From: Actinomycetota bacterium
Lineage (GTDB): Bacteria; Actinomycetota; Thermoleophilia; Solirubrobacterales; Solirubrobacteraceae
DNA length: 64,000 nt
Assembly: GCA_016781085.1 (NCBI GenBank)
Contig: JADDQZ010000036.1
Coordinates: forward strand, 1-64,000
Direction: 5' to 3'
Part shown: piece by piece, positions 19,533 to 28,653 of the stretch
Numbering within the stretch: the first letter of the stretch is position 1
How the letters are laid out: every line of letters begins with the position of its first letter
Notes under the pieces: generated by a model
The model's input: the letters and a program-made list of their open reading frames with translations, nothing else
What the model was told of the DNA's origin: nothing
The model's database searches: none
Position numbers and translations under genes: made by a program

Positions 19533-20405
19533 TTATGGCGCGGCTGCGGCGTGAGCGTGCGCTTGAACGCTGGCGAGACCGAATACATCTGCCGGTCCGG
19601 CGCCTGCGCCGATGTCGCGCAAGCCGTCGCGCACCGCAGCCGAAGCGATCTTCTTGGCTTGCCGTGCAGCTTCAAGCGGTGAGAGCCCAAGCGCCAGGTG
19701 CGCGGCCAGAACGGATGAATGCGTGCACCCCGAACCGTGCGCTGAACCCTCGGGATGCCGCTCACCGCTGATGCGCTCGAGCGTTTCGCCGTCGAAGAAG
19801 ACGTCGACAAGCTCTTCGCGGTGGCCCCCGGTAATAACGACTGCGCGTGGCCCCAGAGCGTGCAGACGTCGCGCCAAGCGTTCTACTTCCTCGTCACCTT
19901 CCCCGCCCTGCCTCCGTGCTGTATCTGCGCTGGCTGAACCCGCGCTCGTATCCGCGAGCACACGCGCTTCGGGCATATTCGGAGTTATGACGGTCGCGCG
20001 CGGCAGCATTCTTTCTACAACCGCCGAGCGCGCGGACTCGTCGAGCAGGACGGCTCCGGATTCCGCGACCATCACGGGATCGAGCACCACGGGCACGTCG
20101 TCTGCCAGTAGATCGAGCGCCGTTTCGACGGCTTCGACGATCACCTCCGTGCCGAGCATCCCGATCTTCACCGCGTCGATCGTGATGTCTTCTGCGACTG
20201 CGCGCACTTGCTCGACGATGAAGGAGCCCGGAACGGCATGGACGCCGATCACCCCAAGGGTGTTCTGGGCAGTGAGCGCGGTGATCGCCGTCGCTCCGTG
20301 AACGCCGCAACGAGCGAAGGCTTTCAAGTCGGCTTGGATGCCGGCGCCCCCGCCAGAGTCAGATCCGGCGATGGACAAGACGGTGCGAACGCGCTGGTCA
20401 GACAT
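19533..20405 (-). CDS. thiD: hydroxymethylpyrimidine/phosphomethylpyrimidine kinase
   Basis: SIAGSDSGGGAGIQADLKAF, DAVKIGMLG, DPVMVAESG, GSGCTHSS. Confidence 0.95.
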   Translation of the reverse strand: MSDQRVRTVLSIAGSDSGGGAGIQADLKAFARCGVHGATAITALTAQNTLGVIGVHAVPGSFIVEQVRAVAEDITIDAVKIGMLGTEVIVEAVETALDLLADDVPVVLDPVMVAESGAVLLDESARSAVVERMLPRATVITPNMPEARVLADTSAGSASADTARRQGGEGDEEVERLARRLHALGPRAVVITGGHREELVDVFFDGETLERISGERHPEGSAHGSGCTHSSVLAAHLALGLSPLEAARQAKKIASAAVRDGLRDIGAGAGPADVFGLASVQAHAHAAAAP

Positions 20406-20452
20406 CGCGCTAGAGATTAGTCAACGGCCGAGCGCCGAGTGGCCGAGCGCGC

Positions 20453-21574
20453 TCAGGCACGGCACAAGTAGCGCCCGCTCATGTCACGCCTGACGTAGCC
20501 GAGCAACTCCAGCTCTGTCAGCGCCATCAGCAGCTCCCGCGAACTTGCCACTCCGGCGAGCTCGGCCAGGGAATCGCGGCCACAGCTCACTGCGTGAAAA
20601 ACAGCCGCCATCACCGGGTCTGCCGGCGCTGTCCGCTCAGCCGGCCGCTCGAACGACCGCCCTCCGCTCAAACCTGCGACCTGTTCCAGCACATCACCAG
20701 CCCCGGTCACGAGCGCTGCGCCCATCGAAATCAGGTCGTGCGTCCCGGCCGATAGCGATGACGTCACAGGACCAGGCACGGCCGCGACGCACCGCCCGAG
20801 GGCATTGGCGAAATCCGCGGTCGTCAGCGACCCTGACCGCTCCGCTGCCTCGATGACGACCGTGACGGCAGATAAGGCGGCGATAAGCCGGTTACGAGCC
20901 ACGAAGCACCAGCGACGCGGTTCAAAGCCCGGAGGCATCTCCGATACGACGCATCCGCGCTCTGCAAGGGCGGCGTGCAGCGCGCGCATCCGCCGCGGAT
21001 AGACGACGTCCGCGCCGCCGGCGAGCACGCCGACGAGCCCTGCTTGACCCCGTAGCGCTCCGCCATGCGCGGCCGAATCGATTCCCAGCGCCATTCCGGA
21101 GACGACAGGAACCCCGGCGGCCGCGACGTCACGTCCCATCGCCGACGCCACTTCGAGGCCATAGGCGGTGGCGCGTCTGGCTCCCACGATGGCGACCGAG
21201 TCCTGCTCATACAGGCACGCGGGCGCCGAGCCGAGGACGTGCAACACGGCAGGCGGGTCGTCCAGCTCTCGCAGGCGATCGGGATACGTGGCGCCGCAGT
21301 GACACAGCGCCGACAGTCCTGCGGCTTCAAGGACCTGCCTAGCGTGAGCCGGCGAGAACGCGTCGTAGCGGCGCAGCGTCTCAAGATTGCGATCGAGCTC
21401 GAGCAGAGCATCGTCCGGCAGCGCCAGCACCCGCGCAGTTCGCCGCTTGCGGCGCCATTCGACGTCGAGGTGCCCTGCCACCGCCGCGATCAAGTCGGTA
21501 CGCCGCAAGCACGAGTCGCATGCGTCGATGCGCGGCCAGTTCAGTGGCCCGCCACCGCGCGACGAGGCCCTCAT
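20453..21574 (-). CDS. dprA: DNA-processing protein DprA
   Basis: VAIVGARRATAYGLEVASAMGRDVAAAGVPVVSGMALGIDSAAHGGAL. Confidence 0.95.
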   Translation of the reverse strand: MRASSRGGGPLNWPRIDACDSCLRRTDLIAAVAGHLDVEWRRKRRTARVLALPDDALLELDRNLETLRRYDAFSPAHARQVLEAAGLSALCHCGATYPDRLRELDDPPAVLHVLGSAPACLYEQDSVAIVGARRATAYGLEVASAMGRDVAAAGVPVVSGMALGIDSAAHGGALRGQAGLVGVLAGGADVVYPRRMRALHAALAERGCVVSEMPPGFEPRRWCFVARNRLIAALSAVTVVIEAAERSGSLTTADFANALGRCVAAVPGPVTSSLSAGTHDLISMGAALVTGAGDVLEQVAGLSGGRSFERPAERTAPADPVMAAVFHAVSCGRDSLAELAGVASSRELLMALTELELLGYVRRDMSGRYLCRA

Positions 21575-23094
21575 GCCGCCACCGCTTGGGGCGAGTTGGC
21601 CTCAAAACGAAGGGCCGCGGCGGCGAGCACGTGCTCTCGGTGCACTTTGTCGCTGTCTTGCAGATCGGCCACCGTGCGAGCGACCCGCAACACCCGCGAA
21701 TGCCCGCGGGCACTCAGGCAATGGGCGTCGTGTAGCTGCGAGAGCAGCTTGAGCGCCGCGGGACTCGCATCGACGCAGTCACGCAGTAAGGCAGCCGGCG
21801 CTTGCGCATTGCAAAACACGCCGAAGCGGGCGTAGCGCCGCTCCTGGCGCTGGCGCGCGAGCACGACCCCTTCGCGCACGTCCGCCGAAGCGGGACAACT
21901 GTCTTGCGCCAGCGAGCGTGCGCTGGGACGCTGAACAGCGATCGCGATGTCAATGCGATCGAGCAGCGGGCCGCTCAGCTTGCGGCGGTGGCGCGCGAGG
22001 TCGGCTCCGCTACAGCAACAGTGCCTCCCGCCGTGTCCGCACGAGCACGGATTGGAAGCCGCGACAAGCATGCACCGGCTGGGGAAGGTCGTGGATTGCT
22101 GTCCGCGCACGATCGTCACCCGGCCGTCTTCCAGCGGCTGCCGAAGGGCTTCGAGACTCGCGCGGGAGAACTCCGACAGCTCGTCTAAGAACAGGACGCC
22201 GTGATGAGCCAGCGTCGTTTCCCCCGGCATCGGCGGAGCGCCTCCGCCAACCAGGCCTGCAGCCGAGACGGTGTGATGCGGAGCGCGAAACGGCCGGCTC
22301 GACATCAGCCCTTGTCCATGGTGTAAGCCCGCCACGGAATGGATCTTGGTCACTTCGATCGCTTCCGACGGCGAAAGCGGCGGAAGCAGCGTGCTCAACC
22401 GGCGAGCGAGCATCGTCTTGCCCGTGCCCGGAGGTCCGTGCAGGTAGAGGTTGTGCCCGCCCGCGGCTGCAGCCTCGAAGGCGGGCACGAGCGCTGAGTG
22501 CCCGCGCACGTCGCCTAAATCGAGCTGCTCTTGCGCGATTGCACCGCTTTCTACCGCGACGTCAGAGGGAGCGGAGGCCGTCGCACGGCCCCGCAGCACA
22601 TCAACGGCTTCTCGCAGATCGCAAACGCCGACGACCGCGACACCCGGAACGAGGGCGGCTTCGCCGGCACTCGAAGACGGCAGGACGAGGCGATCGAGTC
22701 GCTCTGTAACCAGTCCCTCCGCGAAAGCGAGCGCCCCGCGCGCCGGCCGCAACTCGCCGGTCAAGGAAAGCTCCCCGACGGCGGCGCAACCTTCGAGGCG
22801 CTCGCTCTCCAGCTGCCCCGCCGCCACAAGGACGGCGAGCGCCAGCGGTAAGTCGAAGCACGGGCCGATCTTGCGTAGATAGGCAGGCGCAAGATTGACC
22901 GTGATGCGCTTCTGCGGAAACTCGAAGCCGCAATTGGCGAGCGCCGAGCGCACGCGCTCGCGGGCCTCGCGCACGCCCTTGTCGGCCAGTCCCACGATGT
23001 TGAACGCCGGCAAGCCGGGGCGGATGTCGGCTTCCACTTCCACGCGAGTTGCTTGAACGCCCTCGATGGCGAAGGTGACGACGCGGGCGAGCAT
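21571..23094 (-). CDS. comM: YifB/ComM family Mg chelatase-like AAA ATPase
   Basis: GLPAFNIVGLADKGVREARERVRSAL, GPPGTGKTMLARRL, FRAPHHTVS, NPCSCGH. Confidence 0.95.
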   Translation of the reverse strand: MLARVVTFAIEGVQATRVEVEADIRPGLPAFNIVGLADKGVREARERVRSALANCGFEFPQKRITVNLAPAYLRKIGPCFDLPLALAVLVAAGQLESERLEGCAAVGELSLTGELRPARGALAFAEGLVTERLDRLVLPSSSAGEAALVPGVAVVGVCDLREAVDVLRGRATASAPSDVAVESGAIAQEQLDLGDVRGHSALVPAFEAAAAGGHNLYLHGPPGTGKTMLARRLSTLLPPLSPSEAIEVTKIHSVAGLHHGQGLMSSRPFRAPHHTVSAAGLVGGGAPPMPGETTLAHHGVLFLDELSEFSRASLEALRQPLEDGRVTIVRGQQSTTFPSRCMLVAASNPCSCGHGGRHCCCSGADLARHRRKLSGPLLDRIDIAIAVQRPSARSLAQDSCPASADVREGVVLARQRQERRYARFGVFCNAQAPAALLRDCVDASPAALKLLSQLHDAHCLSARGHSRVLRVARTVADLQDSDKVHREHVLAAAALRFEANSPQAVAA

Positions 23095-23501
23095 CAGAAA
23101 GCCGCTTGAAGGTGTTCCAGCGAAACGAGCCGATCGCGAGCGTCGATGACGACTCCGACCGCGTCGAAGCGCAATTCACGGGCGCGCGGGCGGTCCTGTT
23201 CTTCCGCCAGCCAAGCCGCCGCCATCCGGCGCACCTGAAGCTGCTTGCGGGGATGCAGCGCATCCCACGGCTGCCCGGAGCCTTGCCGGCGCGTCTTCAC
23301 TTCGACGAAGACGATCAGTCGGCAGTCGGCGACGATCAAGTCGATCTCGCCGAAGCGCGTGCGGTGGCGGCGGCGCAGGACGTCAAAGCCAAGGCGGGCG
23401 AAGTGTTCAGCGGCGAGGCGCTCGCCGGTCAAGCCGAGCCGCTGTCGTAGGTCGGTGGTCACGACTCCGAACCTATGGACGCGATGCGCCGCAAACAGCA
23501 C
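23094..23501 (-). CDS. YraN/UPF0102 family protein
   Basis: GERLAAEHFARLGFDVLRRRHRTRFGEIDLIVADCRLIVFVEVKTRR. Confidence 0.92.
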   Translation of the reverse strand: MLFAAHRVHRFGVVTTDLRQRLGLTGERLAAEHFARLGFDVLRRRHRTRFGEIDLIVADCRLIVFVEVKTRRQGSGQPWDALHPRKQLQVRRMAAAWLAEEQDRPRARELRFDAVGVVIDARDRLVSLEHLQAAF

Positions 23502-23694
23502 GCAAGAGTCGAGACTCCGCTACCGGGGAAGCTCTACTTTCGGTCGAGGCAAGCCGCCGGTTACGACGACTGGTCGTAAATATCAAGGACTGGTCGTCGG
23601 CCAATGATCAGGACGCCGCGCCGGCCAATGCTCGCGCAGGAAAAGAGGCCGCGCTCTGCGCAGCTGAAAAGAGACGCGCGCTCCGCGAAGGGCG

Positions 23695-24402
23695 CTACAT
23701 CGCCAGGTGTTGGTAGGCCACGGATTGAAACGACATGCGGTGAAGCGGCGAGACCCCGCGTCCGATGATCGCCGCACGATGCTCAGGCGTCGAATACCCG
23801 ACGTGATCGGCAAAGCCCCAACCGGGGTAGCGCTCTTCCATTCGCTGCATGAAGCGATCACGAGTCACCTTGGCGATGACCGATGCGGCCGCGATCGCCG
23901 CGCTACGGGCATCGCCGCCGACAACCGCACGCTGCGCGTAGCCCGTCGCCGGAACCGCGAAGCCATCGGACAGGCACAGACACCCGGGCCGCGCGACGCG
24001 CTTGAGCGCGTCGCTGAGTGCAGCGAGATTGGTCTTATGAAGGCCTCGTTCGTCTATGCCCCGCACGCACCGCGTGGTGACCGCGACCTGGGTGGCCGCC
24101 CGCAAAACCCGGGGCATCAAATCCTCCCGCCCTTCGGGCGTGTGCTGCTTGGAGTCGTTGAGCGCCGAAAGAGTGCGCAGATCAGCCGGCGTAAGCCGCT
24201 CGTAGTCGAACAGCACCGCCGCCGCCACCAGCGGACCGGCCAGGCAACCGCGTCCCGCTTCGTCGGCTCCCGCTACAAAACGCACGCCAAGAGCGCGATC
24301 GAAGTGAAACAGCCTCCGGCCGGAAGGCTTGCGGCGCGCCCTGCTGCCGTTGTTCTTAGCCGAAGCAGTGGCAACCGTTTCCGGCTTCGCCGGAGTTGTC
24401 AC
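23695..24402 (-). CDS. rnhB: ribonuclease HII (start uncertain)
   Basis: GADEAGRGCLAGPLVAAAVLF, LNDSKQ, AAIAAASVIAKVTRDR; GTG start assumed at VTTPAKPE. Confidence 0.92.
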   Translation of the reverse strand: MTTPAKPETVATASAKNNGSRARRKPSGRRLFHFDRALGVRFVAGADEAGRGCLAGPLVAAAVLFDYERLTPADLRTLSALNDSKQHTPEGREDLMPRVLRAATQVAVTTRCVRGIDERGLHKTNLAALSDALKRVARPGCLCLSDGFAVPATGYAQRAVVGGDARSAAIAAASVIAKVTRDRFMQRMEERYPGWGFADHVGYSTPEHRAAIIGRGVSPLHRMSFQSVAYQHLAM

Positions 24403-24460
24403 CGTCGCAAGGTTACGGGCCGGCGCGCCGTCGGACGTGGCTGGCGAGAAACCGTCCGGG

Positions 24461-25084
24461 TCAGAGGCCGCCGACGCGGCTCGGAGGCCAATAGGTGGCG
24501 AAGGCGGGGCCGATGACCGAGTCTCGAGGTACCGGTCCCCAGAAGCGACTGTCGTTGGATGCGCCACGGTTGTCGCCCATCATGAAGTAATGGTCGGCCG
24601 GCACAGTGATCGGCTTGGGAAGGTCGCATTTCTCGCCCCCACCGCATGGCTCGGCGAAGGGCTCACGCTGCTGCTTGCCGTTGAGGACCACGTGCCCGTC
24701 CACCACCGCGAGCGTGTCGCCCGGACCGGCCACCACGCGCTTGATGTAGTTCTGGTCCTCGGACTGCTCTTTCGTCGGGCGGTCGCAGGCCTGGTCGTCT
24801 GGAACCCGGCCCGAACCACACATCACGTCAAATTCCTCCGCCCCCCGCGGGGGATGAAAGACAATGACGTCGCCCACTTCAGGGTCACCGAAGCGCATCC
24901 CGATGCGGTTGACCAGCACCCGATCGCCTTCCAGCAGCGTCGGCACCATCGACTTGCTCGGGATCTTGTACGGCTTGACGAGTAGCGCTTGGATTCCTAG
25001 AGCAAGGCCCAGAGCGACCGCCACGATGACGATCAGCTCGAGTAGCGAGCTGCCGGCAGAGGTGCCGCTCGCCTTCGATGCCAC
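24461..25084 (-). CDS. lepB: signal peptidase I
   Basis: KIPSKSMVPTLLEGDRVLVNR, KRVVAGPGDT, YFMMGDNRGASNDSRFWGPV. Confidence 0.95.
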   Translation of the reverse strand: MASKASGTSAGSSLLELIVIVAVALGLALGIQALLVKPYKIPSKSMVPTLLEGDRVLVNRIGMRFGDPEVGDVIVFHPPRGAEEFDVMCGSGRVPDDQACDRPTKEQSEDQNYIKRVVAGPGDTLAVVDGHVVLNGKQQREPFAEPCGGGEKCDLPKPITVPADHYFMMGDNRGASNDSRFWGPVPRDSVIGPAFATYWPPSRVGGL

Positions 25085-25087
25085 GGC

Positions 25088-25537
25088 CTAAGTGGCCGAG
25101 TCGTCAGTTGCGCCGTCGGAACTTGTTGCGACTTGCCCGCCGTTGGCCGCGGGATCGTTGACCAGACCCCGCTCGACCACTTCCTCGGGGCCGACGTAGC
25201 GGCGCTCGCGAACGCGCGCTGCCTTGCCGACGCGGCCGCGGAGGTAGTAGAGCTTGGCGCGGCGAACGTCACCGCGGGCGGCGACTTCGATCCGCTCGAT
25301 CTTCGGCGAGTGCACAGGGAACGTGCGCTCCACTCCGACGCCGAATGACTGCTTGCGCACGGTGAACGTCTCGCGGACACCTTCGCCCTGGCGCTTGATC
25401 ACCACACCTTCGAACACCTGGGTGCGGCGGCGGTTGCCTTCGATGACCTGGAAATGGATACGCAGGCGGTCACCGGCCTGGAAGCGGGGCGCGCGGCGCA
25501 GCTGCTCGCGCTCAAGGCTCTCGATGATTGTGCTCAT
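25088..25537 (-). CDS. rplS: 50S ribosomal protein L19
   Basis: [63 protein letters not shown]. Confidence 0.97.
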   Translation of the reverse strand: MSTIIESLEREQLRRAPRFQAGDRLRIHFQVIEGNRRRTQVFEGVVIKRQGEGVRETFTVRKQSFGVGVERTFPVHSPKIERIEVAARGDVRRAKLYYLRGRVGKAARVRERRYVGPEEVVERGLVNDPAANGGQVATSSDGATDDSAT

Positions 25538-25605
25538 AAAGGGGGAGAATCGGCCCGCAAGCCGGTCGGCCGTGCAGACGCAGGGCGCCCCATGGTAGCG
25601 GAACT

Positions 25606-26295
25606 TCAGGCTGGACCGGGCGCGCCCGTGCCCCGCCTGCGACTTTCGGCCGCACGCCATTGACGGATGCGCTCGTGGTGGCCGGAAAGCAGGACGTCGG
25701 GCACGCGCCAGCCGCGCCACACCGCTGGGCGCGTGTAATGCGGGTATTCGGGCTCGCCGTCGAGCGCGCGGCTGAAGGACTCCTCCACAGCAGAAGCCTC
25801 GTGACCGAGGGCTCCGGGCAGGCGGCGCAGCACCGCATCGCATACGACCATCGCCGGAAGCTCACCGCCGGCGACGACGTAGCGGCCGATCGACAGCTTT
25901 TCCGTACAGAAGTTCTCAGTGATGCGCTCGTCAAAGCCCTCGTAGCGCCCGCACAAGAGCGTAAGGGCGGGCTCGGCGGCCAGCTCTTCGACGAGCTCGT
26001 CGTCGAGCACTCGTCCTTCCGGGCTGAGGGCGATGACACGGCGGCGCTGGCGCAGCCCCACCGGGTCCTCGTCGTAGCGCGCGCGCAGCGCCGCCTCGAC
26101 AACGTCGACGCGCAGCACCATCCCGGCACCACCGCCGAACGGCGTGTCGTCGACTTGTCCGGCCTTCAGGGGAGTGCTGGCGCGGTAATCGACACAGTCG
26201 AGGCGATGCCCGTGGGCGAAGGCGTTGACAACGTGCCGCTGCCCGCGGAACCAGTCAAACCAGGGCGGGAACAGCGTGAAGACGTCGATCTGCAC
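25606..26295 (-). CDS. trmD: tRNA (guanine-N1)-methyltransferase TrmD
   Basis: [50 protein letters not shown]. Confidence 0.96.
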   Translation of the reverse strand: MQIDVFTLFPPWFDWFRGQRHVVNAFAHGHRLDCVDYRASTPLKAGQVDDTPFGGGAGMVLRVDVVEAALRARYDEDPVGLRQRRRVIALSPEGRVLDDELVEELAAEPALTLLCGRYEGFDERITENFCTEKLSIGRYVVAGGELPAMVVCDAVLRRLPGALGHEASAVEESFSRALDGEPEYPHYTRPAVWRGWRVPDVLLSGHHERIRQWRAAESRRRGTGAPGPA

Positions 26296-26299
26296 CAGC

Positions 26300-26860
26300 T
26301 CAGGCCTCGCCCAGGAAGTCCAAATCGATTTCGATGCGTCGCTCCTTCAGATCGACGGCGCGAACGGCGTCAGAGACCATCGGCACGAGCAGGGCATCTC
26401 GGCCTTGGCGCTTGACTTCGAGCACCTCGCAAGAAGGCAAAGACAGCAGCCGCGCGACCAATCCCACCTCGACGTCACCGTCGGCGACGCGGCACCCGAT
26501 CACATCCTGGGCCCAGAACTCTCCTTCTTCGAGCGCCGGCAGCTCCGCGCGGCTGACCAGCAGCTGGGTGTCACGCAAGTCTTCGGCACTCGTGCGGTCG
26601 TCGCAGCCCTCCAGCCGAACGATCGGCTTGGCGTCGGTGCCTGCGCGCCGCACGATCCGTGCCGTGCGTTCGCGGCCGACGCGGACCTGCTTTCCCTCGA
26701 CCAGCGCATCGATTTCGGGCGACAACACGTAGAAAGAGCCGTCGAGCCCATGAGCGCGGCCCACGCGGCCGACTTCTACTAAGTCGTCACTCGACGATGT
26801 CGATGAGGACCCGCTTGTCGTGGCGGACGGCGGCTGCCTTGATGACGCTGCGGAGCGCAT
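26300..26860 (-). CDS. rimM: 16S rRNA processing protein RimM (start uncertain)
   Basis: VGRVGRAHGLDGSFYV, LLVSRAELPALEEGEFWAQDVIG, DALLVPMVSDAVRAVDL; nearest in-frame ATG lies 74 nt inside the upstream KH gene. Confidence 0.85.
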   Translation of the reverse strand: MRSAASSRQPPSATTSGSSSTSSSDDLVEVGRVGRAHGLDGSFYVLSPEIDALVEGKQVRVGRERTARIVRRAGTDAKPIVRLEGCDDRTSAEDLRDTQLLVSRAELPALEEGEFWAQDVIGCRVADGDVEVGLVARLLSLPSCEVLEVKRQGRDALLVPMVSDAVRAVDLKERRIEIDLDFLGEA

Positions 26861-27020
26861 GCGCGGTTCGTCCTCCTCGCCCGATGACCTTGCCGTAGTC
26901 ATCGCCGGCGACGCTCAACTCCAAGACGACGGTGCCGTCGTCTTCCGTGAACTCCTCGACCCGCACCGCTTCCGGGCGATCGACGAGCGCACGAACCAGA
27001 TACTCCAAGAGCTCCCGCAT
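26787..27020 (-). CDS. khpA: KH domain RNA-binding protein (KhpA)
   Basis: LEYLVRALVDRPEAVRV...LELSVAGDDYGKVIGRGGRTAHALRSVIKAAA. Confidence 0.94.
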   Translation of the reverse strand: MRELLEYLVRALVDRPEAVRVEEFTEDDGTVVLELSVAGDDYGKVIGRGGRTAHALRSVIKAAAVRHDKRVLIDIVE

Positions 27021-27035
27021 CGGGAGGACGTCGCC

Positions 27036-27281
27036 TCAGCGCGCGATGCCCTGGATCTTCAGGAGCTTGCGGACAGGCTCCGACGGCTGGGCACCCTTGG
27101 AGAGCCAATGACGGACCCGCTCCTCGTCGAGCACGATCGTCGACGGGTCGGTTTGGGCGTTGTAGCGGCCGACGGTCTCGATGGCGCGGCCATCGCGCGG
27201 TGCGCGGCTGTCGGCGACGACGACGCGCCAGACAGGATCCTTTTTCCCACCTATGCGGGTGAGTCGCATGTTGACGGACAT
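27036..27281 (-). CDS. rpsP: 30S ribosomal protein S16
   Basis: MSVNMRLTRIGGKKDPVWRVVVADSRAPRDGRAIETVGRYN. Confidence 0.96.
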   Translation of the reverse strand: MSVNMRLTRIGGKKDPVWRVVVADSRAPRDGRAIETVGRYNAQTDPSTIVLDEERVRHWLSKGAQPSEPVRKLLKIQGIAR

Positions 27282-27303
27282 TCGGCGCGACAGGTTAGCG
27301 GAC

Positions 27304-28638
27304 TCAGCGCTGCTGTCGCATCAGCGCGCCGAGGTCCGGCATCTTGCCCTGTGCGAGTCCGCGCATCAGCTTACGCATCTCGCCGAACTGCTTGACGAGC
27401 TGGTTGACCTGTTGAACCGATGTGCCGGAGCCGCGCGCGATACGCAGCCGGCGGGACCCCTTGATCAGCTCCGGCCGGGCGCGCTCCTGTGGGGTCATCG
27501 AGAGGATCATCGCTTCGACGCGGTCAAGCTCCTTCTCGTCCACGTTCATCTTCGAAAGCTGGTGGCCAGCCAGGCCGGGCATCATTCCGAGAAGCGAAGT
27601 CAGCGGCCCCATCTTGCGCACGCGCTTGAGTTGCGTGAGGAAATCCTCGAGCGTGAACTCGTTCTTGCGCATCTTGCGCTCGAGCTCTTTGGCGTCGTCT
27701 TCTTCGATCGTGCGCTCAGCCCTTTCGATGAACGACATGACGTCGCCCATGCCAAGGATGCGCTGAGCCATCCGGTCCGGGTGGAAGCGCTCGAAATCCG
27801 GCAGCTTCTCGCCTGTGGAGGCAAACATGATCGGCTTGCCGGTGACCGCCTTGACCGATAGCGCCGCGCCGCCGCGGGCGTCGCCATCGAGCTTGGAGAG
27901 GATCACGCCGTCGAAGCGCGCGACTTCGGCGAACTGCTCGGCAACGTTGACGGCGTCTTGTCCGGTCATCGCATCGACTACGAGCAGCACGACGTGCGGC
28001 TTGACCGCCTTGCGGACGTTGGCGAGCTCGTCCATCAGCGCCTGGTCGACGTGCAGGCGACCGGCGGTGTCGACGATCAAGACGTCCTTGCCGTCACGCT
28101 TTGCCTGGTCCCACGCCCAGCGCGCGATGTCGACCGGGTCCTTGTCCGTGCCCTGCTCGTAGACGGTGGCGCCGGCCTGCAGGCCGACCTTGATCAGCTG
28201 CTCGACGGCCGCCGGGCGGTAGACGTCGCACGCGGCCACGGCAACTGATGAGCCGTTTTCTTCGCGCAGGTAGCGCGCGAGCTTGGCGGTGGCGGTCGTC
28301 TTGCCCGACCCCTGCAAGCCCGCCATGAGGATCACGGTCGGCGGCCGGGGTGAAAATGTCAGGCCGGCCGAGTGACCGCCCATCAGCGCGGTCAGCTCGT
28401 CGTTGACGATCTTGACAACCTGCTGGCCGGGATTGAGCTGCTTATGGACTTCTACGCCAAGGCAACGCTCTTTGACCGCCGACGTGAACTGCTTGACCAC
28501 CTTGAAGTTGACGTCGGCTTCAAGCAGCGCCAGCCGGATCTCGCGCATGGCGCGCGCGATGTCGTCTTCAGACAGCGATCCGCGCTGGCGGACGCCGGCG
28601 AGAGTGCCTTGCAGCTTGTCGGCGAGCGAGTCGAACAT
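27304..28638 (-). CDS. ffh: signal recognition particle protein Ffh
   Basis: GLQGSGKTTATAKLA, DTAGRLHVDQALMDEL, TKLDGDARGGAALS, C-terminal M domain. Confidence 0.97.
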   Translation of the reverse strand: MFDSLADKLQGTLAGVRQRGSLSEDDIARAMREIRLALLEADVNFKVVKQFTSAVKERCLGVEVHKQLNPGQQVVKIVNDELTALMGGHSAGLTFSPRPPTVILMAGLQGSGKTTATAKLARYLREENGSSVAVAACDVYRPAAVEQLIKVGLQAGATVYEQGTDKDPVDIARWAWDQAKRDGKDVLIVDTAGRLHVDQALMDELANVRKAVKPHVVLLVVDAMTGQDAVNVAEQFAEVARFDGVILSKLDGDARGGAALSVKAVTGKPIMFASTGEKLPDFERFHPDRMAQRILGMGDVMSFIERAERTIEEDDAKELERKMRKNEFTLEDFLTQLKRVRKMGPLTSLLGMMPGLAGHQLSKMNVDEKELDRVEAMILSMTPQERARPELIKGSRRLRIARGSGTSVQQVNQLVKQFGEMRKLMRGLAQGKMPDLGALMRQQR

Positions 28639-28653
28639 GCTTGGAAGTAGAGA

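Noticed and set aside
20453-23501. yraN-comM-dprA as a specialised competence island
   Set aside because: This order is the ordinary actinobacterial arrangement downstream of rplS-lepB-rnhB and is not evidence of an accessory system
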